Source: Bos javanicus
Taxonomy: Eukaryota; Chordata; Mammalia; Artiodactyla; Bovidae
NCBI RefSeq assembly: GCF_032452875.1
Contig: NC_083868.1
Coordinates: forward strand, 39,970,537-40,034,536
Reading direction: 5' to 3'
DNA: 64,000 nucleotides
Shown here: one piece after another, positions 11,768 to 22,927 of the stretch
Layout of the letters: each line of letters starts with the position of its first letter
How positions within the stretch are numbered: position 1 is the first letter of the stretch
Translations under genes and position numbers: made by a program
Notes under the pieces: generated by a model
What the model saw: the letters and a program-made list of their open reading frames with translations, nothing else
Databases searched by the model: none
Told to the model about the DNA's origin: nothing

Positions 11768-12151
11768 CAGGGCTTCCATGATGGCTCAGCAGTAAAGAAT
11801 CTGCCTGCCAGTGCAGGAGATGTGGGTTTGATCCCTGGATGGGGAATGTCCCTTGAAGAAGGAAATAAATGGCAATCCACTCCAATATTCTTGCCCATGG
11901 AATCTCATGGACAGAGGAGCTGGGTGAGCTATAGTCCATGCTGCTGCTGCTGCTAAGTCACTTCAGTCGTGTTCGACTCTGTGCGACCCCATAGACGGCA
12001 GCCCACCACGCTCCCGCATCCCTGGGATTCTCCAGGCAAGAACACTGGAGTGGGTTGCCATTTCCTTCTCCAATGCATGAAAGTGAAAAGTGAAAGTATA
12101 GTCCATAGAGCCACACAAAGAGTCAGACATGACTTACTAACTAAACTACAG
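11768..12151 (+). mobile_element. Bov-tA SINE, split by another SINE
   Basis: A full-length Bov-tA. The tRNA-Glu-like head is at 11768 (gcttccatgatggctcagc), the B box gtttgatccctgg follows, then the BovB-derived body. It is interrupted at 11939 by an antisense SINE and resumes at 12107 (agagccacacaaagagtcag). A 15-base perfect target duplication, caacaatcactttgt, flanks the whole unit (11753-11767 and 12152-12166). It therefore inserted into the tail of the preceding fragment. Confidence 0.9.
11940..12096 (-). mobile_element. BOV-A2 monomer nested in Bov-tA
   Basis: An antisense BOV-A2 piece (one monomer plus the linker) with the (GCT)n tail at the left and ccaatgcatgaaagtgaaaag at its right. 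A 10-base perfect duplication of host Bov-tA sequence, tatagtccat, flanks it (11930-11939 and 12097-12106). This shows a target-primed insertion of a shortened element rather than a recombination product. Confidence 0.9.
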
Positions 12152-12166
12152 CAACAATCACTTTGT

Positions 12167-13014
12167 TAAACATCTCACTTTATGCATATATTGCTTTCCT
12201 ATTTTCATTTAGTTTTCAGTCTGTGTGTTCTTTAGTTCACTAAATTTCTTTAAAAGGATTTTCTAAATTCTTTGTCTGACAATTTATACATCTCTATTTC
12301 TTGAAATCAGATTTTTATTAGCTTTGTTTGGTTCTTATGATCCTTGATTCCTTACACTTTTATTTGGGCATTTGAGTAATCAGGTTTCTCTTTCAGTCTT
12401 TATAGGTTTGCTTTTATAGAGATAACTCTTTACCAGTCTGTTTAGTTTGGATTTTGGGGTGTCTTCAGGTAATGTCTTTAGGCAGGTGGAGCTTACTATT
12501 ATGATCTCTTTTGGGTGAGGCAACTGTTTGAACTTTAGGTTGGGGTGGGAAGGATGTGCTACACTGAGGAAAGTTGCACAGAACTGCTGGCTTGGCTTTT
12601 TACACAAGTAGGATTGTAGGATAGGCTCCAGAGTTGCCTGTATCGTCTGGTCAGGTTTGATGGTTGTAACTAGTTACTATATTCACTAATAGATAGGGCT
12701 ATGAATTAGCTTTACTGAACAGGTAGGGCAGCAGGATATGACTCAGGGTCTATATGGATCATTGTGTGGGGACTCAAATCAGGCAGGAGTGTGCGATACA
12801 TTCCACTGATTTCGCTCTGCAGGTGGGAGAAGCCATGGGGCATGCTTTCTGTTCAAGTGCTCCTGTAAGCAGGGCTACTGGACAGGACCCATAGCTTCCT
12901 GTGTGTTCTGGTTATATTTCCTGGTCAAGTAGGCTGGAGGATATATTCAGCAATGAGTGGTTGGTGAGATAATAACATCTATGTCCTTCAGCTCATGGAA
13001 ATTTGAATAGTTCT
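12167..13014 (-). mobile_element. L1 ORF1 to 5' UTR, antisense
   Basis: A continuation of the old L1 at 11320-11673. The segment 12190-12420 (tttctaaattctttgtctga, then gatccttgattccttac) matches the L1 ORF1-to-5' UTR region read in reverse. The richer 12440-13000 part (gctactggacaggacc, caggtgggagaagcc) looks like L1 5' UTR. No frame is intact. The 5' UTR part is assigned less firmly than the rest. Confidence 0.5.
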
Positions 13015-13019
13015 CTCTG

Positions 13020-13143
13020 CTGTGCTAAGTCACTTTAGTCACGTCTAACTCTTTGTGGCCCTATGGGCTGTAACCTACCAGGCTCCTCTGTCCATAGGAC
13101 TCTCCAGGCAAGAATATTGCAGTGGGTTGCCATGCCCTCCTCC
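13020..13143 (-). mobile_element. Bov-tA SINE, 3' part
   Basis: An antisense Bov-tA fragment with the BovB-like tail (gctaagtcactttagtcacg) at the left and the caggcaagaatattgcagtgg block at the right. The tRNA-like head is missing, so it is 5'-truncated. Confidence 0.85.
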
Positions 13144-13736
13144 AGGATAGGTCTGTCTAAACTTAAGCAATTATGTAGCTCAATAGCTCTCAGATAGTTT
13201 TTCTTTCTAAAGTAGTTTCCTTTTTTCCCCCCTTTCTTTCCTTTTCTCTTCCATTTATTTATTCCCCCCCTTCGGTTTTGAAATAGTTGGCTTTATAGAG
13301 GCTCCTCCTATAACTTTTCATCAGTACTAGCTAGACAGAGGATGAATTCTATGCATATCCTTAGAGCATCTTCTTTTTATAATTCTACAATTCTTTGCCT
13401 CATAAAGTCCAGATGCCTCAGTGTTCAGATCACTGAACATTGATCTCTGTGGCTTCAACTCAGTGTGATTTCCTGGTTTATTTGGGCTAGCTATACTCTA
13501 GAAAGTATCCCTAGGCATAAAACTGAAGTTACAGAGTTGTTTAACAGCTTTTCCTTCTCTCAATGAGAGCAGTGCTGTGTTGCCTATTGTGCAAAATAGT
13601 CATTATGGTTGTTTGTTGGGAGAGAGCTCCTAATGGTTTTGCCATTTTAATCAGATATGGATGTCCCTATTTTTAAAGTGAGCATTTCAACTAATTATTA
13701 TGATAAAATACACAAGTTTTCTTAGTTTTTGAAGAG

Positions 13737-13781
<45 letters not shown>

Positions 13782-14214
13782 ACATTCTTGAAAAATGCCC
13801 TTTAAAATCAATGACACTATCCAATAGGGAAAAAATATATTTCTTGCCATTGAATTATCCTAACAATATAATTAGGGTTTATGGTATGATGCCATTACTG
13901 AAAAAGCAAATTTTCAGAATATTGTTTGTTATTTCTTATTAATGTAGAATTCCAGTAATCACAATAATTACTGGGCTTCTCAAATTATGTATATTGCTTA
14001 AAATGAGTGCCCTGTCCTTTATCTGGTTAGTTATGTTTGGAGGTATAAACAGAAACTTTACAAAATAAGTTATTGAATATATTTAATATATAGGTAAGAA
14101 ATACTAAGTAGTTGTCTAAGTCCTAGAGCTATATACACAATTTCTACGCTCACATTTTGTGAACTAATTAAAAACAAACAAAAACAAACCAAGCAAAAAC
14201 AACCTATAGAAAGA
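13144..14214. other. Unassigned DNA with a TA microsatellite
   Basis: The left part (to about 13660) may be the remaining L1 5' UTR in antisense, but I cannot confirm it. The rest is A+T-rich, with a pyrimidine run at 13208-13270 and A/C-rich DNA at 14168-14205. No gene is visible. Confidence 0.45.
13740..13779. repeat. (TA)n microsatellite
   Basis: About 20 uninterrupted TA units. It is likely to vary in length between individuals. Confidence 0.95.
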
Positions 14215-14397
14215 CTGTGATGATTAGTTTAAATGGTGAGATAGGCCAGGGACTCAGATATTTGGTCAAACACCAGTCAGATGTTGATGTCAATATTAAC
14301 ATTTGATTTCCTAGATTTTGAGTAAAGCAAGTGATTCTCCATAGGATGGGCAGGCCTCATTCATCAGTTGAAGGCCCTAACAACAACAACAAAAGAC
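14215..14397 (+). mobile_element. MLT2-like ERVL LTR, 5' part
   Basis: The left half of a mammalian ERVL LTR (MLT2 group): gatatttggtcaaacaccag, ttttgagtaaagcaagtgat and gcaggcctcattcatcagttg are its hallmark blocks. It is followed by a short caacaacaac run. The LTR resumes at 16150, after a DNA transposon, a BovB and two SINEs. It is a regulatory remnant of an ancient endogenous retrovirus with no coding content. Confidence 0.72.
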
Positions 14398-14399
14398 TA

Positions 14400-14582
14400 C
14401 AGTTTTCACTTGAAAAACAAAAGTTAACTTTGTGAGTTCATCTGTATATGGATTTTTTCCAATAAATATATAGTGTAGTACTACATGATCTGTGGTTGGC
14501 TTGAATTCGTGGATGCAGGACTGCATATATGAAGGTCTGACTATAAAATTATATGCAGACATTCAACTGCCCAGTAGGTGGC
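14400..14582 (+). mobile_element. MER2-like MITE, left part
   Basis: The left part of a Tigger-type MITE inserted in the MLT2 LTR at a TA (14398-14399). It starts cagttttcacttgaaaaac. The blocks tggattttttccaataaata and ggcttgaattcgtggatgc match the family, also seen at 1566-1805. It is cut at 14582 by BovB and resumes at 15728. Confidence 0.7.
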
Positions 14583-15339
14583 CAACATCCGCCGGATCAT
14601 GGAAAAAGCAAGAGAGTTCCAGAAAAACATCTATTTCTGCTTTATTGACTATGCCAAAGCCTTTCACTGTGTGGATCACAATAAACTGTTTAAGATTCTG
14701 AAAGAGATGGGACTGCCAGATCACCTGACCTGCCTCTTGAGAAACCTATATGTAGGTCAGAAAGCAACAGTTACAACTGGACATGGAAAAACAGACTGGT
14801 TCCAAATAGGAAAAGGAGTACGTCAAATCTGTATATTGTCACCCTGCCTATTTAACTTATATGCAGAGTACATCATGAGAAACTTTGGGCTGGAAGAAGT
14901 ACAAGCTGGAATCAAGATTGCGGGGAGAAATATCAATAACCTCAGATATGTAGATGACACCAGCCTTATGGCAGAAGGTGAAGAGGAACTAAAAAGCCTC
15001 TTGATGAAAGTGAAAGTGGAGAGTGAAAAAGTTGGCTTAAAGCTCAACATTCAGAAAACGAAGATCATGGCATCTAGTCCCATGACTTTATGGGAAATAG
15101 AAGGGGAAACAGTGTCAGACTTTATTTTGGGGGGCTCCAAAATCACTGCAGATGGTGATTGCAGCCATGAAATTAAAAGATGCTTACTCCTCGGAAGAAA
15201 AGTTATGGCCAACCTAGATAGCATATTTAAAAGCAGAGACATTACTTTGCCAACAAAGGTCCATCTAGTCAAGGCTCTGGTTTTTCCAGTGGTCATGTAT
15301 GGATGTGAGAGTTGGACTGTGAAGAAATCTGAGTGCTGA
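14578..15339 (+). pseudogene. BovB RT and C-terminal remnant
   Basis: A 253-codon piece of BovB ORF2 that starts within the RT domain. It shows motif A with one change (FIDYAKAFHCVDHNKLF, His for Asp two residues after the conserved Phe), motif B (GVRQICILSPCLFNLYAEYI, Ile for the usual Gly after Gln) and the catalytic box as YVDD rather than YADD. The thumb-like part follows (GLKLNIQKTKIMASSPMT), and the frame stops at 15339 (ESWTVKKSEC). The upstream endonuclease and fingers were never copied into this locus. It is not functional. Confidence 0.9.
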
Positions 15340-15717
15340 AGAATTGATGTTTTTGAACTGTGGTGTTGGAGAAGACTCTTGAGAGTCCCTTGGACTGCAA
15401 GGAGTTCCAACCAGTCCATTCTGAAGGAGATCAGCCCTGGGATCTCTTTGGAAGGAATGATGCTAAAGCTGAAACTCCAGTACTTTGGCCACCTCATGTG
15501 AAGAGTTGACTCATTGGAAAAACTCTGATGCTGGGAGGGATTGAAGGCAGGAGGAAAAGGGGATGACAGAGGATGAGATGGCTGGATGGCATCACTGACT
15601 CGATGGATGTGAGTCTGAGTGAACTCTGGGAGTTGGTGATGGACAGGGAGGCCTGGCGTGCTGGGATTCATGGGGTCGCAAAGAGTCGGACACGACTGAG
15701 GAACTGAACTGAACTGA
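14583..15717 (+). mobile_element. BovB, 1.1 kb, with clear target duplication
   Basis: A 5'-truncated sense BovB beginning in the RT domain (caacatccgccggatcatgg) and ending in the AACTG tail. A 10-base perfect target duplication, agtaggtggc, flanks it (14573-14582 and 15718-15727), and joining the outer sequences restores the MITE. This is the cleanest single BovB insertion here. It is of the younger subfamily. Confidence 0.95.
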
Positions 15718-15727
15718 AGTAGGTGGC

Positions 15728-15748
15728 ACCCCTTATCCCTGGGGTTTC
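15728..15748 (+). mobile_element. MER2-like MITE, right remnant
   Basis: A short continuation of the MITE at 14400 (accccttatccctgggg), which corresponds to the family block read as cacccctaacccc. The right inverted repeat is lost under the following SINE. Confidence 0.55.
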
Positions 15749-15895
15749 AATCACTGAATCAGGAAAATCCCCTGGAGAAGGCAATGGCTGTCACCTTCAG
15801 TATTCTTGCCTGGAGAATTCCATGGACAGAGGAGCTTGGCGGGCTACAGTCCATAGGCTCTCAGAGACAGACATGACTGAAGCAATTTAGCAGCA
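15749..15895 (+). mobile_element. Bov-tA SINE, 5'-truncated
   Basis: A Bov-tA lacking the tRNA-like head. It contains ggaaaatcccctggagaagg, the agtattcttgcctggagaattcc block and the BovB-like tail ending in agcagcagaag. Confidence 0.85.
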
Positions 15896-15924
15896 GAAGA
15901 AAAGTCCCTGAAAAGGGGGGAATT

Positions 15925-16126
15925 GTGCTTCCCTCGTGGCTCAGATGGTAAAGAATCTGCCTGCAATGCAGGAGACCTGAGTTCAGTCCCTGGGTCAGGA
16001 AGATCCCCTGGAGATGGAAATGGCAACCCACTCCAGTATTCTTGCCTGGAGAATTCAATGGACAGAGGAGCCTGATGGCTACAGTCCATTGGGTCACAAA
16101 GAGTCAGACATGACTGAGTCACTAAT
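15925..16126 (+). mobile_element. Bov-tA SINE, full length
   Basis: A complete Bov-tA with the tRNA-Glu-like head (gcttccctcgtggctcagatgg), the B box gttcagtccctgg, the middle block (ccactccagtattcttgcc) and the tail (gactgagtcactaatact). It lies head to tail behind the truncated copy at 15749. Confidence 0.92.
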
Positions 16127-16149
16127 ACTGCTTTCAGATTCTTTTCAGG

Positions 16150-16316
16150 CTCAAACTGCAGTCTCATCTTTCTAGGTCTCTAGAACTTCCAGGAAGATTT
16201 GGCACTTTCTAGTTTTCAGTTATACGAGCCAGTTCCCTTAAAATTGCTCCTTCTCCTTCTGTATATATACTCATCCTATGGTTCTGTTTCTCTGGAGAAC
16301 CCTGTCTAATTCAAGG
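16150..16316 (+). mobile_element. MLT2-like ERVL LTR, 3' part
   Basis: The right half of the LTR begun at 14215. The end blocks atcctatggttctgtttctc and tggagaaccctgtctaattc are typical of MLT2 3' ends. The polyadenylation zone is decayed. Confidence 0.72.
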
Positions 16317-16408
16317 GCCATCTTTATTTTCCTCAGTCATGTGCACGTGTGCATGTCTCAGCTCCTGTGCTAGTAAATCCTTTGTTATTTATGTGTATGT
16401 CCTCATGT

Positions 16409-16619
16409 GATTCAGTCGCCTCAGTCATGTCTGAGTCTTTGCAACCCCATGGACTGTAGCCCACCAGGCTCCTCTTTCCATGGGATTCTCCAGGCGAGAA
16501 TACTGGAGTGGGTTACCATTTCCTTCTTCAGGGGATCTTCCTGACCCATGGATTGAATCCACATCTCCCAGATCTCCTGAATTGCATGAAGATTCTTTAC
16601 AGCTGAGCCACCAAGGAAT
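16409..16619 (-). mobile_element. Bov-tA SINE
   Basis: An almost full-length antisense Bov-tA, with the tail at the left (gattcagtcgcctcagtcatg) and the tRNA-like head at the right (gctgagccaccaaggaatc). Some bases near the B box are rearranged (agatctcctgaattgcatg). Confidence 0.9.
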
Positions 16620-18727
16620 CTGCTATATGTTATTTATAATACATTTCAATTGGTTTATTTGCATAGAGTTTCCAGCACGAATTAAAGTATAAAATCCTCT
16701 ACAATAGGAACATTATATAGTACCACTTTTATATCTGTATTTACTCCATTTTTAAACTACATAGGTAGGTTGCAAATACACTTTTAAAAACTTTAAATCC
16801 TTTTGCCGTGTATTTTACTGCCTTTTGTAAATAAATATGAAGCATCTGATACATCAGTAAACCTCAAAAATTGTGTTACTGTGTGAGTTGAGAAAGAGGA
16901 AAGAAGTAGTACTAATATATTAGTTGTTTCTAATGACTCTCAAAGGAACCAAAGGTTAAATGAAATGTTGTGCATGAGTGTGCTTAAAAAATATATTATA
17001 GCTCTGATTATCATGATTAGTACCATGTCATAATATTGCAGAATGTTTTAAATGAAATTTAAAGATAGATAATGTCAAACCTATTTTAAGTATAGTGTTG
17101 CTCATAATTAGCCCCAAATTGAAGAAAGGAAAGTTTACCTTTACTGTCATTTTAAAAAAAAAAATGAGAATATTTCACTGACACCCAGAGTAGCATATTC
17201 TTATTATTTTCAAATAGGATTAATAAACTCTACTTCATAATTTATTTCTACCTTGTTACCTAGTAAAATATCCTTTATTTCTTAGAACCTCAGTTTCCTA
17301 TAATGATGTAAATCATGATCCTCATTCTTCTACAAAGTTTAAATATGCCAAGACTACCTGGAAAGTTGCATCTACCTGTTTTCATGGGAATTTTTTGAGA
17401 CTTGGATGCAGTTTCTTCTTTATTGGCAGATAAGCAATCAATTTATAAACCTGTATGATAATAAAATATCCATTGAAACATTCAATTAATATTCACATAC
17501 TCTGCACATATTTGGAATCATTTTTTGTTCATATTCCACTAACACTAATCCTCTCTATCCATCTTCACATATGATGTCAATACAGGAATCTGGAGGTATA
17601 GCCCTCCTCTTCTGCTTTTTCTTTCTGCTTATTGTTTCTTTTTTCTCCAGGCTTTCCAAGTTTTATATTTTTCTATGACTCCACTAAGCTTCTGCTGAGC
17701 TTTCTAGGTTTGAAAAAGTTGTCCTCTGGCATGTTTTTTGCCAGCTGTCATGGCTCATAGTGCAATTTAAGCCTCTGTTGCACACTATTGTAAATCCAGG
17801 TAATGAAAGCCACAAACTTCTCACAAGCATTATGAAGCTGACATCTGTCAAGATAAATATTGTGCAGTCAGCAAGAAGGAGATGGTTTTAGATGGTTCAA
17901 ACAGTTAACCTTGATATGTCATTAAAGAATGCTTTAGATGCCCCTTCAAAGTATAATGATTTTGTAGGTTGTTGTTATGTACAAATGGCACATTAGTATT
18001 ATGTCCTTTAACAAGTAATAGTTTTTTTAAGAACATATTTGTGTGCTGGAGTTAAAGGACTTTTTTCCTAAGCCCTTTATTACAGAAAATGATAGTATGA
18101 TTTTATAGGTAATTTCTATTTATGTTTTGCTATATTATTATAATAGTAATTAATACATATTATTTAAATGAAATATAAAAACATAAAACTAGAAATAGAA
18201 ATATCATGATTATCATTACCATCAAAAACCTCTTCACCTTATTTAGTTATACTTTATATCCTTTTAATATCCTTGTATTTTTAAGCTGAACACTATAATA
18301 ACCTACATTTTATTTTTCAGTAAAATCTATGTTAAAAATAGTCATATTAATCTAGATGCTAACATAAAGTTACTCTAGGACTTTCTGGATATTACTGACA
18401 GAAGAAAAGTTCAGAGTGCTTTAACTACAACTGATGGGACAACTATAAAACTAGGTTCTAACCTTGACCATTTCCCATAGGTCAGATTATTGGCTAAGTG
18501 ATATATGTGTGTGTGTGTGTGTGTATTTATAATTTAGTATATCTTTCAATTATTATATAAATGCAATAACCAACATTATATTTTCTGTTATAAACAATGA
18601 AGTCAAAAGTTAGAGGAGTACAAGAAAATGGTTGAGACAACACAGCCAAAAAGAACAAGAGCTGGCATTTGGATAGTCTTGTAAACATCTATAGAATTGT
18701 TTCCTATAAAATCCCATCATATCTAAC
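16620..18727. other. Mostly unique AT-rich DNA
   Basis: I recognise no mobile element or gene in these 2.1 kb. The part at 17690-17960 is less A+T-rich and of high complexity, unlike its surroundings, and may be old conserved non-coding DNA (see findings). A short TG microsatellite lies at 18504-18527. Confidence 0.5.
18504..18527. repeat. (TG)n microsatellite
   Basis: About 11 TG units following an atata stretch. Confidence 0.9.
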
Positions 18728-19262
18728 ATTTACTTGTACACTTTTTGATGATAGCCATTCTGACAGGTCCGAGGTGACACCTAAGTATTGTTTTGATTTG
18801 CATTTCTCTAATAAATAGAAATGTTGAACATCTTTTCATGTGCCTCTTAGCCATCTACACGTCTTTTGTAAAGAACTGTCTATGATGTCTTCTGTAGAGT
18901 TTTGATTGGGTTATTTTTTTTGATATTGAGTTTTATAAGCTATTTATATCTATTTTGGATAGTAATCTCTGTCATTCACTTCGTTTACAAATATTTTCTC
19001 CCATTCCATAAATTTGCATTTTGCTGTTGGTTCCTTTGCTGTGCAAAAGCTGTTTAATTACATCTAATTTTTTTGTTTTTATTTCTTTTTGCCTTAGGAG
19101 ACAGATCCAAAAAACCATCATTACAATTTATGTTAAAGAGTTTTCTGTTTAATCTTCTGCGAGTTTTATGGTTCCAGGTCTTTAAACAATTTTGGGTTTA
19201 TTTTTGTATATGGCATGAGAAAATGTTATATCGTTGTTTACATGTAGTTGTCCAGTGTTGGG
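18728..19262 (-). mobile_element. L1 ORF2 3' region, antisense
   Basis: An L1 fragment in reverse. The blocks gttttgatttgcatttctc, cttttcatgtgcctcttagcc, tgattgggttatttttttt, aatattttctcccattcc and cctttgctgtgcaaaagct are the classic antisense reading of the ORF2 C-terminal and 3' region. It is moderately diverged and the frame is destroyed. It is truncated at both ends, and no tail is seen on the left. Confidence 0.88.
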
Positions 19263-20421
19263 TCACTTACTTTAAATCTTTTCTTCTTCTCTCAGAAAAA
19301 AACATTTATACTTAATAAAGGTGAGTGAAAGGTACTTTACCTGCATCTTTCTATCCATCTACTTAAAATGTATATGGGTATGTATCTATGAAACACAGTA
19401 ACTTCTTTACTGTGGCAATAATCAATTCTTAGGCACTTGATACATAAAAATGCTAAGAGAATTTCCAATACTATCCAATGCTAACAGGTGACTAGGAAAT
19501 TTTCTAATAAATTATTTTGTTTTTAATTTATTTTTTGAAGGAAGTGGTAAAAATAAGATAAAAATATCTGCTCAATTTTTAATTTCTAGGATCATTTCTA
19601 TCTGTATTTCAGAATCCACAATGAAAATATAGTAAGAGAAAAATATTGTGCTACAGAATAGTAGCGGTAAGGTGAGAGATTAAAGAACAATATGACTATG
19701 TCAAATGTTGAAAGTTGATATTCCTGGTAGCCACTGGACCCCTATAAAGATGAACAGTGTGCAGTAACAAATCTAATTAACACATATGAAGACACATTCC
19801 ATTCATTTCAGTGTTTTTGTAATATCCAAGATGAGGATGTTGTCAAAAGGGAGTTGTTTTCAAGTTTGTAAGTCTCAATTAGACTTTTGCAGAACACACC
19901 ATGAATTTTCACAAAAATAGCTAAGCTTTGTTTTCAATTCACTATTCCTGTAGTGTTTTATCAGCAATAGTACCTATTTTCATAGTAAGACCAATTTCTG
20001 CTTTACGAATCACTTTTCTACATTGTAAACCCTGCTAAACTGTGAAAGAACGCCTGCTTATGAGTAGAAATATTCAGCTATAAATTACTTTGTTCTCCTT
20101 TGACTTCAATTTGGTAATTTAAATTCTTACATTCTATTGCATTATTCCTTTTTTACTTGGCAGATCATGCATGCTATAACTATGTTATGATAACACTAAA
20201 TTTGCAGGTCTGTAGACATACAATATATACTTAAGTCTTTATGAATTAGTAAATCATTGACTTTGCTTATCTTATCTTGAATAACACAACAGAGTAAATA
20301 ACTTCTATTCTCTTACAAAAATCTAAAGTACTTTAAGAAGTAGGCAAATCAGGTGGGACATCTGTGAAATTTTTAAATGCTTATTCTTTTAAACCAAAAT
20401 TTCACTTGGTTGTCTTTGTGA
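19263..20421. other. AT-rich DNA without recognised features
   Basis: No repeat family, gene or RNA that I can support. Confidence 0.55.
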
Positions 20422-20650
20422 TTGGTTAGTCACTAAATTGTGTCCAACTCCTTCTGCAACCCATAGACTATACTCTGTCAGTCTCCTCTGGTGGGCTGCG
20501 GTCCATGTGATACAAGTCCATGGGATTTTCCAGGCCAGGATATTGGAGTGGGCTACCCTTTCCTTCTCCAGGGGGGAGGTCTTCCCAACCTAAGATCAAA
20601 CCCGTATCTCCTGCATTGGCAGGCAGATTCTTTACCACTGAGCCACCTGT
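20422..20650 (-). mobile_element. Bov-tA SINE, rearranged
   Basis: An antisense Bov-tA, with the BovB-like tail at the left (ggttagtcactaaattgtg) and the tRNA-like head at the right (ccactgagccacctgtc). A partial duplication in the middle repeats the cc-atg-gg region (ggtccatgtgatacaagtcc), making it about 20 bases longer than usual. Confidence 0.88.
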
Positions 20651-21027
20651 CTTTAAACTAAAATTATCTTACAGTGATATACTTTCCCACAAATCCTATC
20701 ATCCATCAATAATCCTAAAACCACAAATCATATTAACAACCACCATTCATTATTTAAATTGTTTATTTCAGTATCACATTATCAAGCTAGGATACGTGTG
20801 AGAGGAATAACAGCTTTGTATCTACAATGAATCTAAATGGTTTTGTTGAATGAACTTTCTGAAGCAGGTGTTGCTCAATAAGGGATATCACAGAAACTTT
20901 CAGCTGCTCTCAGCATTGAGAATACATTACAATGTAAGCAATAGCCTTTCCATTTTTCACTCCCTCTAAATGTGAAAACAATCTTATTCTTGAATTTTGA
21001 TGAATGTCCTAAAACTAGAACAATCTA
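20651..21027. other. AT-rich DNA without recognised features
   Basis: Nothing recognised. Confidence 0.5.
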
Positions 21028-21168
21028 GTGTGTACCCTTTTGAGCCTTGCTTTTTTCACACATTATATGTTTGAAACTTACCCACATTGTGTCACATCAT
21101 TTGTTACACTGTTGAATAGTATCCCACTGTCTGGATGTTTCATTACTGGTTTCTCACTTCACATTATT
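21028..21168 (-). mobile_element. Old L1 3' region, antisense, part 1
   Basis: The first visible part of an old antisense L1. The blocks cttgcttttttcacacatta and gttgaatagtatcccactg match the L1 3' UTR in reverse. The same L1 continues at 22374-22800, 22930-23135 and 26918-27060, each gap being a later insertion. Confidence 0.6.
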
Positions 21169-22373
21169 TCAGTTCAGTTCAGTTTCTCAGTCCTGTACGA
21201 CTCTTTGAGACCCCATGAATCGCAGCATGCCAGGCCTCCCTGTCCAACACCAACTCCCGGAGTTCATTCAAACTCATGTCCATCGAGTTGGTGATGCCAT
21301 CCAGCCACCTCATCCTCTGTCGTCCCCTTCTCCTCCTGCCCCCAATCCCTCCCAGAATCAGGGTCTTTTCCAGTGAGTCAACTCTTCACATGAGGTGGCC
21401 AAAGTATTGGAGTTTCAGCATCAGTCCCTCCAATGAACACACAGGACTGATCTCCTTTAGAATGGACAGGTTGGATCTCCTTGCAGTCCAAGGGACTCTC
21501 AAGAGTCTTCTCCAACACCACAGTTCAAAAGCATCAATTCTTCGGCACTCAGTTTTCTTCACAGTCCAACTCTCACATCCATACATGACCACAGGAAAAA
21601 CCATAGCCTTGACTAGACAAACCTTTGTTGGCAAAGTAATATCTCTGCTTTTCAATACGCTATCTAGGTTGGTCATAACTTTCCTTCCAAGGAGTAAGCA
21701 TCTTTGCTTCACGGCTTTAATTTCACGGCTGCAATCACCATCTGCAGTGATTTTGGAGCCCCAAAAATAAAGTCTGACACTGTTTCCCCATCTATCTGCC
21801 ATGAAGTTATGGGACCAAATGCCATGATCTTCGTTTTCTGAGTGTTGAGCTTTAAGCCAACTTTTTCACTCTCTTCTTTCACTTTCATCAAGAGACTTTT
21901 TAGTTCCTCTTAACTTTCTGCCATAAGGGTGGTATCATCTGCATATCTGAGGTTATTGATATTTCTCCCGGCAATCTTGATTCCAGCTTGTGCTTCTTCC
22001 AGCCCAGGGTTTCTCATGATGTACTTTGCATATAAGTTAAATAAGCAGGGTGACAATATACAGCCTTGACATACCTCTTTTCCTATTTGGAACCAGTCTG
22101 TTGTTCCATGTCCAGTTCTAACTGTTGCTTCCTGACCTGCATATAGGTTTCTTAAGAGGCAGGTCAGGTGGTCTGGTGTTCCCATCTCTTTCAGAATTTT
22201 CCACAGTTTATTGTGATCCACACAGTGAAAGGCTTTGGCATAGTCAATAAAGCAGAAATAGATGTTTTTCTGGAACTCTCTTGCTTTTTCGATGATCCAG
22301 CAGATGTTGGCAATTTGATCTCTGGTTCCTCTGCCTTTTCTAAAACCAGCTTGAACATCTGGAAGAACTTTGA
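21169..22373 (-). mobile_element. BovB, 1.2 kb, inserted in old L1
   Basis: A younger-subfamily antisense BovB, with its tail at the left (cagttcagttcagttt). It runs through the C-terminus and RT domain and is truncated in the sequence before motif A. The catalytic box is intact on the minus strand (NNLRYADDTTLMAES), but the next codon is a stop created by one base change (21909-21911). A small extra copy of ttcacggct near 21714-21737 shifts the frame. L1 sequence lies on both sides. Confidence 0.93.
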
Positions 22374-22800
22374 GATGTCTCCATGCTCTTAATAAAGAAT
22401 AATGGTGCTATAATCATTCATGCACAGGTTTGTTATTTTTTTATGAACAAGAATTTTTGTAGGCAATTTTTTAAATCAATACTTGGAAGTAGGATTGTTG
22501 AGTCATATGTAAGTGAATGTATAACATTTTTTGAAACTGCTAAACTGATTTCCACCATCTTTCATTGTTATCAGCAATATATGAAGTTTCAAGTTACTCT
22601 GCATTCTAGGCAGTACTTGATTGTCAGTTTTATTGATTTTTCACTTCAGCCAATCTAATAGGCATATTGTCATGGCATTAATTTGCATGCTCCTAATGAC
22701 TAATAATTTTGAGCATCCTATCAACTGCTTAAAATTTTTATGAACTATTTATTCAAATCTTTGGCTCATCTTTGTTGCTTTCTTTTTGCTTTATTGTTGC
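22374..22800 (-). mobile_element. Old L1, antisense, part 2
   Basis: A continuation of the L1 from 21028. Matches in reverse include ggattgttgagtcatatgt, gaaactgctaaactgatttcc, taatttgcatgctcctaatgac and ttgagcatcctatc. It is diverged and has no frame. Confidence 0.75.
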
Positions 22801-22801
22801 T

Positions 22802-22927
22802 TGAGTGAGTGACAGAAAGCTGCTCAGTCTGACTCTTTGTGACCCCATGGACTATATCGCACCATGCTCCTCTGTCTATGGAATTCTTCAGGTAAGAATA
22901 TGGAAGTGTGTTGAAATTTCCTTCTCC
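22802..22927 (-). mobile_element. Bov-tA fragment in old L1
   Basis: An antisense, 5'-truncated Bov-tA (gctgctcagtctgactctttgtg to gaaatttccttctcc). The flanks tattgttgctt (22791-22801) and tattactgctt (22928-22938) form an imperfect target duplication. Confidence 0.82.

Noticed and set aside
13740..13779. TA repeat as a possible origin or matrix attachment site
   Set aside because: A plain microsatellite. Nothing else supports such a role.
15925..16126. tRNA-like A and B boxes
   Set aside because: They belong to the tRNA-Glu-derived head of a Bov-tA SINE. No intact tRNA gene or cloverleaf follows. The same holds for the other SINE heads.
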